In this document: one piece after another, positions 1 to 5,694 of the stretch
How the letters are laid out: every line of letters starts with the position of its first letter
Position numbering within the stretch: position 1 is the stretch's first letter
DNA from: Saprospiraceae bacterium
GTDB taxonomy: Bacteria; Bacteroidota; Bacteroidia; Chitinophagales; Saprospiraceae
Assembly (NCBI GenBank): GCA_020630895.1
Contig: JAHDII010000157.1
Location: 1-7,400 of the forward strand
Reading direction: 5' to 3'
Length of the DNA: 7,400 nt
Translations under genes and position numbers: made by a program
The notes under the pieces: generated by a model
Databases searched by the model: none
What the model was told of the DNA's origin: nothing
Seen by the model: the letters and a program-made list of their open reading frames with translations, nothing else

Positions 1-57
1 ATAATATCATAATTACATTATTTGTTCAAAGTAGAATACAAAAATAAATTTCTATTT

Positions 58-69
58 TTCTTCTTCTTC
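58..69. repeat. (TTC)4 microsatellite in a pyrimidine tract
   Basis: Four tandem TTC units sit inside an uninterrupted 22-base pyrimidine run at 55-76, in the leader upstream of folC. On the minus strand the tract reads as four Glu codons just before a TAG, but no start codon precedes them in that frame. It is most likely non-coding simple sequence. Confidence 0.6.
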
Positions 70-136
70 TTTTTCTACACCAACGAATACTATATTATAA
101 GAAGCTATTTGAAGAACGTTTTTTGATAAAAATTTT

Positions 137-144
137 TAGCTTTG
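137..144 (+). promoter_or_regulatory. Candidate -7 promoter element for folC-osmC (TAGCTTTG)
   Basis: TAGCTTTG is an exact match to the Bacteroidota -7 consensus TAnnTTTG. It would place the transcript start near 150, leaving a leader of about 38 bases before the folC ATG at 188. The -33 partner is weak: a TTTG at 108-111 lies 25 bases upstream, a little further than usual, and another at 122-125 is too close. The call rests on the -7 match and position only. Confidence 0.4.
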
Positions 145-187
145 CTTTATTAAATAACCTATGTTATGGTTTAAAACATAAGATACA

Positions 188-1504
188 ATGTCTAAAGTAG
201 ATCAAGAATATAAAAAGACACTAGATTATTTGCTAGAACAATTACCTATGTTTCAGAGAGTAGGTGAAAAAGCATTTAAAAAGGATTTGAAGAATATTCA
301 AATTTTAACTAGAAATCTTGAAACGCCACATGCCAAATTCCCTAGTATCCATATAGCAGGAACCAATGGAAAAGGATCTACAACTCATATTTTAGCTTCT
401 ATTTTACAGCATAAAGGAAAAAGAGTAGGGGTTTATACTTCTCCCCATTATCAAGACTTTAGAGAACGAATAAAGATTAATGGAAGTTTAGTTCCTCAGA
501 AATTTGTGATTGATTTTGTAGCAAAGCATAAAGAATTATTTGAAAAAATTCAGCCTTCTTTTTTTGAAATTAGCGTAGCTATGGCTTTTACTTATTTTGC
601 AGAACAAAAAGTAGATATTGCTATTATTGAAACAGGATTAGGAGGTCGTTTAGATTCTACAAATATTATTACACCTATATTAAGTATTATTACTAATATT
701 AGTTTAGATCATACAGATTTTTTGGGTGATACTTTAGAAGAAATAGCAGAAGAGAAGGCTGGAATTATAAAAGCAGGAATACCTGTTGTAATTGGTGAAA
801 AGAATGCTAAAACAGCAAAAGTTTTTCAACAAAAAGTAGAAGATAAAAATGCTCCAATATATTTTGCTAGAGATATTTATCATGTTGTTCCTACAATTAG
901 AGCCTTAACTCACTCCATTTTTAATGTATATAAAAATAAAAGATTATGGATGAAGGATTTAGAATCTGATATTTCTGGATTATTTCAAGGAGAAAATTTT
1001 ACTTCTGTTATTCAAGCTATTGATATATTAAATCAACAAGGATATCATATTTCAGAAGAAGATATTAGAACTGCGGCACTTAAAATTAAAAGTTCTACAT
1101 TTTTTATAGGAAGAATGCAAGTTTTAAGTCTTTCTCCTTTAATTATTGCAGATAGTGGTCATAATGAAGGAGCATTATCCAAAACAATAGAAGAAATATT
1201 AGACAAAAATTTTACCCATATTCATTTTGTAATTGGATTTGTAAAAGATAAAAAAATAGACACTATGCTTTCCTTTTTTCCAAAGGAAAAAGCATCATAC
1301 TATATAGCAAAAGCAGATATTCCAAGAGGCTTGGATGTTGAAACGCTAAGCTCTAAAATGCAAGAATTAAATTTACCTGTAGTGAGTTATTCTTCTGTTA
1401 AGGATGCTTTGGCTGCTGCAAAGAATAAAGTAAAGTCTAACGAATGTATTTATATTGGAGGAAGTACTTTTATTGTAGCTGAAATAGTGGAACATCAAAA
1501 ATAA
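188..1504 (+). CDS. folC: Bifunctional folylpolyglutamate synthase / dihydrofolate synthase
   Basis: This cytoplasmic Mur-ligase-type enzyme joins glutamate to dihydropteroate and to reduced folates in an ATP-dependent step. The 438-residue length is normal for FolC. The P-loop GTNGKGSTT is at residues 58-66 and TSPHYQDFRERI at about 84-95. ETGLGGRLDSTN is at 148-159. The family signature LDHTDFLG...IAEEKAGI is at about 173-193; Lys190 lies where FolC enzymes carry a carbamylated lysine. The C-terminal domain has GRMQVL (308-313) and DSGHNEGA (322-329), a variant of the usual DGAHNP motif. It closes with GSTFIVAEIV near the C-terminus. The ATG at 188 puts the usual start-proximal LDYLLEQLPMFQR segment at about residue 12. 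The leader is A-rich without a Shine-Dalgarno sequence. An OsmC-family gene follows after 12 bases. Family is secure; dual activity is inferred from family membership. Confidence 0.95.
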   Translation: MSKVDQEYKKTLDYLLEQLPMFQRVGEKAFKKDLKNIQILTRNLETPHAKFPSIHIAGTNGKGSTTHILASILQHKGKRVGVYTSPHYQDFRERIKINGSLVPQKFVIDFVAKHKELFEKIQPSFFEISVAMAFTYFAEQKVDIAIIETGLGGRLDSTNIITPILSIITNISLDHTDFLGDTLEEIAEEKAGIIKAGIPVVIGEKNAKTAKVFQQKVEDKNAPIYFARDIYHVVPTIRALTHSIFNVYKNKRLWMKDLESDISGLFQGENFTSVIQAIDILNQQGYHISEEDIRTAALKIKSSTFFIGRMQVLSLSPLIIADSGHNEGALSKTIEEILDKNFTHIHFVIGFVKDKKIDTMLSFFPKEKASYYIAKADIPRGLDVETLSSKMQELNLPVVSYSSVKDALAAAKNKVKSNECIYIGGSTFIVAEIVEHQK

Positions 1505-1516
1505 AAATTAAAAATC

Positions 1517-1918
1517 ATGACTGTAGAAATTATTTATGAAGGAGATTTAAGAACCAAAGCACTCCATATAAAATCAAAAAGTGAATTAACAACAGATGCT
1601 CCAACGGATAATCGAGGTAAAGGAGAATCATTTTCTCCAACAGATATGGTGGCTACTGCTTTAGGAAGTTGCATCCTTACAATTATGGGAATTAAAGCAA
1701 AAGATAAAGAGATAGATATCACAGGAGCTAGAGCCGAAGTTAAAAAAGTTATGGCTTCTAATCCTCGGAGAATTGCTGAAATAGAGGTTACGATTACGAT
1801 GCCTAAAAATGATTATACAGATAAAGAAAAAATGTTGCTTGAAAAAGCTGCTCATGGTTGTCCTGTTAAAAGAAGTCTTCATCCAGAATTAAAAGAATCA
1901 TTAAAAATTAATTGGTAA
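1517..1918 (+). CDS. OsmC/Ohr-family peroxiredoxin-like protein
   Basis: OsmC/Ohr proteins are small cytoplasmic thiol-dependent enzymes that reduce organic or hydrogen peroxides, working as dimers. This 133-residue protein has the complete fold. The first redox cysteine is Cys52 in SPTDMVATALGSC (residues 40-52), at the start of the central helix. The second is Cys115 in AAHGCPVKRSL (111-121). The N-terminal half has the usual strand pattern with a GDLRT segment around residues 9-13; Arg12 may be the conserved arginine, which I cannot confirm without an alignment. It resembles the general OsmC group of Bacteroidota more than dedicated Ohr proteins, so the natural substrate is uncertain. It starts 12 bases after folC and is probably cotranscribed. 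Its last codons and stop lie within a long inverted repeat. Confidence 0.9.
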   Translation: MTVEIIYEGDLRTKALHIKSKSELTTDAPTDNRGKGESFSPTDMVATALGSCILTIMGIKAKDKEIDITGARAEVKKVMASNPRRIAEIEVTITMPKNDYTDKEKMLLEKAAHGCPVKRSLHPELKESLKINW

Positions 1919-1933
1919 AAGATTAATTTTTAA
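1901..1933 (+). terminator. Perfect 12-bp A/T inverted repeat over the osmC stop, possible terminator
   Basis: Arms at 1901-1912 (TTAAAAATTAAT) and 1922-1933 (ATTAATTTTTAA) are perfect reverse complements, with a 9-base loop at 1913-1921. The first arm encodes Leu129 to Asn132 of the OsmC protein; the loop contains the Trp codon and the TAA stop (1916-1918). The stem has no G-C pair, and the only T-run is inside the 3' arm, so it would be a weak intrinsic terminator. Position at the end of the folC-osmC unit supports the call; composition weakens it. Confidence 0.4.
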
Positions 1934-2217
1934 AATATTCTTATAAAAAAAGGCAATAAAGCAGTCACGAAAATTCTAAAATATTTTTATTGTTTTATGT
2001 CAAACATCATTTAATACATGGCTCATTCATTAATAAATAAAGCAAAGATCATAGCCTTTCTATATCTTTTTTCTTAATGCTATACCTGTTAAAAAATATA
2101 ATATAAGAAAGTAATTGTGTCACATAAGTAGGGGATATAGGTTTTTTTCAAATAGTAATTTCTTTCACTTTTGATGTATTGAATTTAATTAATTACTAAA
2201 AATTAAAACTAATCATC
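1919..2217. other. Intergenic region of about 300 bases
   Basis: Apart from the 3' arm of the inverted repeat at its left edge and a weak promoter-like element near 2166, I see no gene, RNA family or clear repeat here. The longest small reading frame noticed (2018-2077, 19 codons) has no ribosome binding site or other support. The last 25 bases are A-rich, like other leaders in this window. Confidence 0.5.
2166..2173 (+). promoter_or_regulatory. Weak -7-like element (CACTTTTG) before the secreted protein gene
   Basis: CACTTTTG matches TAnnTTTG at all but the first position and would give a leader of roughly 38-40 bases before the ATG at 2218. No TTTG-type -33 element is seen at the proper distance. 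This is the best candidate in the gap, but it is weak. Confidence 0.2.
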
Positions 2218-2871
2218 ATGAAAAAAATAATCACTCTAGTATTTATTATGACATTTACTTTAGGAGCAGTTTTAAATGCTCAAACAAAAAAAGGCGATAA
2301 AGTTCCTGGTTATGTTATAGATAATTCAGGAAAAAAAATAACAGGACAAATTATTGTAGATGACTGGGCAGATAACCAGATTCAAGTAAAATTTATTAAA
2401 AAAGGAACTTCTAAAAAAGTAACATATAAACCTACTCAAATTAAAGGATATGCTTTTGAAGAAACAATCGTAGATTGTACAGGAAAAAAGAAGCAAAGAT
2501 TAATGGAATATGATACTCGTAAAGCAGATCGTCCTTCTAGAATTTTTGGACCTACTACAGTATTTATGCACAAAGAAGTTACTGTTGGATTTTATAAATT
2601 ATATTGTTTTTATGTAGAAATAAGAAATGATGTTAAAAATCCTTATGAATATTCATTTTTTGTAGAAGATGTTTCAGGAAATTTTCAAAAAGTAGATGCT
2701 GAAAATTTTAAAGCAATGGCAAAAAAATTATTTAAAGATTATCCTGCCCTAGTGAATAAAATAGGAGAAAAAGATTTTAAATTAAAAAATCTAGATAGAA
2801 TGGTAAAAGATTATAATTATTGGGTAACTAATAAACATGATAAAAATGAATATCGTGTAGCAATGAAATAA
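2218..2871 (+). CDS. Secreted protein of unknown function
   Basis: I cannot assign a function. The 217-residue product begins with a clear signal peptide: MKK, a hydrophobic core to about residue 19, and a probable cut after LNA (19-21). It lacks a lipobox, so it should be periplasmic or secreted, not a lipoprotein. Residues 30-80 look beta-rich: GYVIDNSGKKITGQI, then VKFIKKG and VTYKPTQIKGYAF. This resembles a common class of Bacteroidota exported proteins with a 'G-x-I...Y-x-P-x-x-I-x-G-(F/Y)' pattern. The C-terminal third is helical and lysine-rich: FKAMAKKLFKDYPALV, then EKDFKLKNLDRMVKDYNYW (about 184-202). That tail pattern also recurs in such proteins. The two cysteines (Cys87, Cys130) might pair after export. 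It is flanked by long non-coding gaps and ends before a good terminator, so it is probably transcribed alone. The leader is A-rich. Confidence 0.85.
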   Translation: MKKIITLVFIMTFTLGAVLNAQTKKGDKVPGYVIDNSGKKITGQIIVDDWADNQIQVKFIKKGTSKKVTYKPTQIKGYAFEETIVDCTGKKKQRLMEYDTRKADRPSRIFGPTTVFMHKEVTVGFYKLYCFYVEIRNDVKNPYEYSFFVEDVSGNFQKVDAENFKAMAKKLFKDYPALVNKIGEKDFKLKNLDRMVKDYNYWVTNKHDKNEYRVAMK

Positions 2872-3016
2872 TCAATCAAATCCCCCCTCTTTAAAAATAA
2901 TATTAATGCCCTATAATATATTACAGATTATTTTACTAAAGAGCATTTAATTTCTTAAGAAAACAACTTGTAACTTCAAAGAATAACATATTATAAAATA
3001 ATATTTAATCTTATTT

Positions 3017-3053
3017 AAAGGCAATATCTTAATTGGTATTGTCTTTTTATTTT
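3017..3053 (+). terminator. Intrinsic terminator
   Basis: The 5' arm 3017-3028 (AAAGGCAATATC) pairs with the 3' arm 3035-3046 (GGTATTGTCTTT) over 12 pairs, two of them G-U. The 6-base loop is TTAATT, and a TTTTTATTTT run follows at 3044-3053. It is the best terminator-like structure in the window. It probably ends the transcript of the secreted-protein gene, which stops 145 bases earlier, and insulates the glycosyltransferase cluster. Confidence 0.8.
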
Positions 3054-3071
3054 ACACCCATCCTCTGCTAG

Positions 3072-3106
3072 AATCTATCCTAATATAGGTTAGTATTATA
3101 TAGATT
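3072..3106. repeat. Imperfect A/T hairpin
   Basis: AATCTAT (3072-3078) pairs with ATAGATT (3100-3106), and inside it TAATA (3081-3085) pairs with TATTA (3094-3098). That gives 12 pairs with a 2-by-1 internal bulge and an 8-base loop. It lacks a following T-run, so it is not a typical + strand terminator. It also contains the inverted copy of the TATTAGG motif (CCTAATA, 3079-3085). Confidence 0.35.
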
Positions 3107-3148
3107 AATATAGTGTAATTTATTAGGCATACTTGTTAAATATATTGC

Positions 3149-3169
3149 TGAACACGTGATTCATGTTCA
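3149..3169. promoter_or_regulatory. 21-base imperfect palindrome, possible operator
   Basis: TGAACA (3149-3154) and TGTTCA (3164-3169) are perfect 6-base inverted arms around a 9-base centre, in which one further symmetric pair (G3156 with C3162) matches. It lies just upstream of the probable -33 element at 3175, where a dimeric regulator could bind. The regulator is unknown. Confidence 0.35.
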
Positions 3170-3174
3170 TATCG

Positions 3175-3207
3175 TTTATTAGGATACAGAAATTTATGCT
3201 ATTTTTG
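3175..3207 (+). promoter_or_regulatory. Candidate promoter of the glycosyltransferase-ribBA cluster
   Basis: TATTTTTG at 3200-3207 exactly matches the Bacteroidota -7 consensus TAnnTTTG. TTTA at 3175-3178, one base off the -33 TTTG, lies 21 bases upstream, within the normal spacing. Transcription would start near 3213, giving a leader of about 47 bases before the ATG at 3260. It is downstream of the terminator at 3017-3053 and upstream of three overlapping or closely packed genes. Confidence 0.5.
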
Positions 3208-3246
3208 TTATTAGGTATAGGAATATACTCTAAACTAATTATGATG

Positions 3247-3254
3247 AAAAGGAA
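3247..3254 (+). promoter_or_regulatory. Ribosome binding site (AAAAGGAA) of the GT4 gene
   Basis: AAAAGGAA contains AGGA at 3250-3253, six bases before the ATG at 3260. The other genes here have A-rich leaders without such a site, so this one stands out. It supports the start at 3260 over the out-of-frame ATGATG at 3241-3246. Confidence 0.5.
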
Positions 3255-3259
3255 AAAAA

Positions 3260-4483
3260 ATGAATATTCTCCTTTTATGTAAAAAATTTCCATATCCAGT
3301 TAAAGATGGAGAATCTCTAGCTATAACTCATTTGAGCCAAGCCATGCATGTGTTAGGTTGTAAAATGTCTTTGTTAGCTATGAATACGACTAAACATCAC
3401 TTTAAAGCTCAAGAATTTCCTTCCACCCTCAAACATTTTTCATCAATAGAATTAGTAGATATAGACACAGATATTAAAATCAAAGATGCTCTTTTAAACC
3501 TATTGAGCAAAGATTCATATCATATTAGTCGTTTTGTAAATGATAAGTTTGAGCAAAAACTACAAAAAATATTACAAAGAGAAACCTTTGATATTATTCA
3601 GCTAGAAACCTTATATCTAGCTCCTTACATTCCAATTATTCGAAAATACTCCCAAGCAAAAGTTGTAATGCGTTCTCATAATGTAGAACATGAAATTTGG
3701 GAAAGAATTACTTCAAATACCCATTTTTTTCTTAAAAAATGGTACTTAGCACATTTAACTCAAAAATTAAAAACATTTGAGATTCAGCAATGTAATCAAT
3801 ATGATGTTTTGGCTGCTATTACTCAAAGAGATTTAGAAAAGTATAAAAAATTAGGTTTTCATAAAAGAGGAATTGCTATTCCTATTGGTATAGAAAAAAT
3901 AAAATATCAAGCAGAATATGCAGCATACGAAAAACCTCTTTCTATTGCCTTTATTGGCTCATTAGATTGGATGCCTAATATAGAAGGCTTAACTTGGTTT
4001 TTAGAACATATTTGGGAATCTATTATTGCTGAATTTCCTAAAATGACACTACATATAGCAGGAAGAAATACACCTCAATGGCTAAAAGACAAGAAACAAA
4101 ATAATGTTATAATTCATGGAGAAGTAGAAGATGCTGTTACTTTTATTAATGAACATCCCTTAATGGTAGTACCCTTAAAATCAGGAAGTGGAATGAGGGT
4201 GAAAATATTAGAAGCTATGGCATTAGGAAGAACTACAATTACCACTTCAGTTGGAGTTGAAGGAATTCATGCAACACATCAAAAAAATATATTAATAGCG
4301 AATACTCAAAAAGAATTTTTAGAAGCCATTCGTTATGCTGTTCAACATCAAAACCAATTATATAAAATAGGTGAAGCAGCAGAACAATTTATTGAAAAAG
4401 AATTTGATAATATTTCTATTGCTCAAAAATTATTACAAGAATTTTATCTCATAACAGGTAAAATGCCTAGAACAGCAGTATGA
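3260..4483 (+). CDS. GT4-type glycosyltransferase
   Basis: This cytoplasmic GT-B-fold enzyme probably transfers a sugar from an activated donor onto a growing glycan; donor and acceptor cannot be read from sequence. The N-terminal domain starts MNILLLCKKFPYPVKDGES, with the loop before DG typical of the family. RSHNVEHEIWERI at 138-150 is a hallmark of a GT4 subgroup common in exopolysaccharide clusters. The C-terminal nucleotide-sugar domain has FIGSLDWMPN (231-240), LHIAGRN (264-270) and SGSGMRVKILEAMALG (308-323). Arg313, Lys315 and Glu318 fall at the usual donor-binding positions, and TTSVGVEGI (328-336) follows. It resembles the exosortase-associated sugar transferases, but nothing else here supports an exosortase system. 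No membrane helix is evident, and the 407-residue length is normal. Its TGA overlaps the next start in ATGA, so the two enzymes are probably translationally coupled and act on the same glycan. Confidence 0.9.
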   Translation: MNILLLCKKFPYPVKDGESLAITHLSQAMHVLGCKMSLLAMNTTKHHFKAQEFPSTLKHFSSIELVDIDTDIKIKDALLNLLSKDSYHISRFVNDKFEQKLQKILQRETFDIIQLETLYLAPYIPIIRKYSQAKVVMRSHNVEHEIWERITSNTHFFLKKWYLAHLTQKLKTFEIQQCNQYDVLAAITQRDLEKYKKLGFHKRGIAIPIGIEKIKYQAEYAAYEKPLSIAFIGSLDWMPNIEGLTWFLEHIWESIIAEFPKMTLHIAGRNTPQWLKDKKQNNVIIHGEVEDAVTFINEHPLMVVPLKSGSGMRVKILEAMALGRTTITTSVGVEGIHATHQKNILIANTQKEFLEAIRYAVQHQNQLYKIGEAAEQFIEKEFDNISIAQKLLQEFYLITGKMPRTAV

Positions 4484-5694
4484 TAACTTTCTTTTTTATT
4501 TTATGGAATATTTTATTGTGGATGAGTATTTATTTGCTAGTTCATACTTATTTATTATATCCTATTATTTTAAAAATTTTATCTCGAAATAAAACAACAA
4601 ATTCACTGATTTATCCTAAAGATGAATTACCCCAAGTTTCTATATTAATGTCATTATTTAATGAAGAAGAAATTATAAAAAAAAAAATAGAATCTTTATT
4701 ACAGCAAAACTACCCTTCTGAAAAAATAGATATTTATATAGGCTCTGATAATTCAACAGATGCCACGAATGATATTGTACAACAATATGTGAATATAAAA
4801 AACAATAGTATTTTATTTTTTCCTTTTTCTTCTCGACAAGGAAAACCTGGAATTATTAACCAATTAGCTCAACATTCATTTAAAAAAAATGGTAAGGGAA
4901 ATCATCATATTTTAATCATTACAGATGCTAGTGTTTTATTATCTCCTGATACCATTTATCATTTAGTGAAACATTTTAAAAATCCAAAAATTGGTTTAGT
5001 TGATGCACATATGCAACATATTGGAATACAAGAAGAAGGAATTTCTATATCAGAAGATCAGTATATCAATAAAGAAGTCCAAATTAAATATAGAGAAGGA
5101 ATAATTTGGGGAAAAATGATGGGACCATTTGGAGGTTGTTATGCTCTTCATTCTGATTGTTTTACTCTTGTTCCTCATAATTTTTTAGTAGATGATTTTT
5201 ATATTGCCATGCACGTTTTGGAAAATAATAAGAATGTAATCAACGATTTAGATGCTATTTGTAAAGAATCTGTATCACATGAAATTAGTGAAGAGTATCG
5301 GCGTAAAGCAAGAATTTCAGCGGGCAACTTTCAAAATTTAGCAGTGTATAAACATTTATTATTCCCTCATCAAAAATCTTTAGCATTTACATTTTTATCT
5401 CATAAAGTATTACGATGGCTAGGTCCATTTTTTATTATACTTTCTTATATCAGTAATGTATTTTTAGCTGTAGATGGCAACTTATTTTATTCTATATTGT
5501 TGATATTTCAAACGATATTAATATTCTTTATTCCAATATTAGATCTATTTTTGCAAAAAATAGAAATTCATATTTCAATATTAAGATCTGTGAGATATTT
5601 TTTTACAATGAATTTAGCCTTATTAGAAGGATTTGTTAACTATATAAAAGGAATTAAAAGCAATGTCTGGGAACCAACCAAACGCACCTCTTAA
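4480..5694 (+). CDS. Membrane GT2-type glycosyltransferase
   Basis: This is a GT-A-fold inverting glycosyltransferase in the inner membrane. One N-terminal helix spans about residues 3-30. The cytoplasmic catalytic domain follows: VSILMSLFNEEEIIKKKIESLL (about 53-74), IGSDNSTD (87-94), TDAS (148-151, the DxD-like metal site), GPFGGCYALHSD (215-226) and VDDFYIAMHVLE (237-248), which holds the probable catalytic acid. RRKARISAGNFQNL (274-287) stands where many relatives have Q/RxxRW. Two or three C-terminal helices lie at about 312-331, 335-357 and 373-388. This layout suits a transferase that extends a lipid-linked or secreted polysaccharide, perhaps processively; the product is unknown. It begins inside the GT4 stop (ATGA) and its last 32 bases overlap ribBA. 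An A11 run at 4677-4687 (residues 66-70) and an A8 run at 4882-4889 are possible slippage sites. The frame is intact here. Confidence 0.9.
   Translation: MITFFFILWNILLWMSIYLLVHTYLLYPIILKILSRNKTTNSLIYPKDELPQVSILMSLFNEEEIIKKKIESLLQQNYPSEKIDIYIGSDNSTDATNDIVQQYVNIKNNSILFFPFSSRQGKPGIINQLAQHSFKKNGKGNHHILIITDASVLLSPDTIYHLVKHFKNPKIGLVDAHMQHIGIQEEGISISEDQYINKEVQIKYREGIIWGKMMGPFGGCYALHSDCFTLVPHNFLVDDFYIAMHVLENNKNVINDLDAICKESVSHEISEEYRRKARISAGNFQNLAVYKHLLFPHQKSLAFTFLSHKVLRWLGPFFIILSYISNVFLAVDGNLFYSILLIFQTILIFFIPILDLFLQKIEIHISILRSVRYFFTMNLALLEGFVNYIKGIKSNVWEPTKRTS
4677..4687 (+). repeat. A11 homopolymer inside the GT2 gene
   Basis: Eleven consecutive A residues cover the end of Ile66, Lys67-Lys69 and the first base of Ile70, in the first helix of the catalytic domain. 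It is the longest single-base run I see in the window. A one-base change would truncate the enzyme early. Confidence 0.85.

Larger units (their letters stand above)
3119..3219 (+). repeat. Three direct copies of TTATTAGG(n)ATA around a promoter
   Basis: The copies are TTTATTAGGCATAC (3119-3132), TTTATTAGGATAC (3175-3187) and TTATTAGGTATA (3208-3219). The core TATTAGG also occurs inverted as CCTAATA at 3079-3085. The second copy overlaps the likely -33 position and the third overlaps the likely transcript start of the candidate promoter, which is operator-like placement. One further CCTAATA at 3974-3980 lies inside the GT4 coding region and is probably chance. Confidence 0.5.
2872..3259. other. 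388-base intergenic region rich in short repeats
   Basis: There is no coding gene here apart from a 13-codon upstream frame at its right end. From left to right it holds a C6 run (2882-2887), an intrinsic terminator (3017-3053) and an A/T hairpin (3072-3106). Next come three direct copies and one inverted copy of a TATTAGG-containing motif and a 21-base palindrome. It ends with a candidate promoter and an unusually good ribosome binding site. The right half looks like the control region of the glycosyltransferase cluster. Confidence 0.6.

Noticed and set aside
52..138. Minus-strand frame reading as a protein-like tail (NVLQIASYNIVFVGVEKEEEEK)
   Set aside because: Only 27 codons between two stops, with no ATG, GTG or TTG start. 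The upstream minus-strand sequence lies in the folC leader and gene. It may be a decayed gene end, but chance in a TTC-rich tract is as likely.
1534..1882. Two minus-strand open frames opposite the OsmC gene
   Set aside because: They are antisense to a gene with clear OsmC motifs, have no family resemblance and no promoter or ribosome binding site.
2018..2077. 19-codon frame MAHSLINKAKIIAFLYLFS in the gap after osmC
   Set aside because: It has no ribosome binding site, no promoter and no neighbour context; short frames like this are expected by chance.
3260..4483. Idea of an exosortase/PEP-CTERM system based on the GT4 subtype
   Set aside because: The subtype resemblance is general; no exosortase, sorting-signal protein or other system member is in the window.
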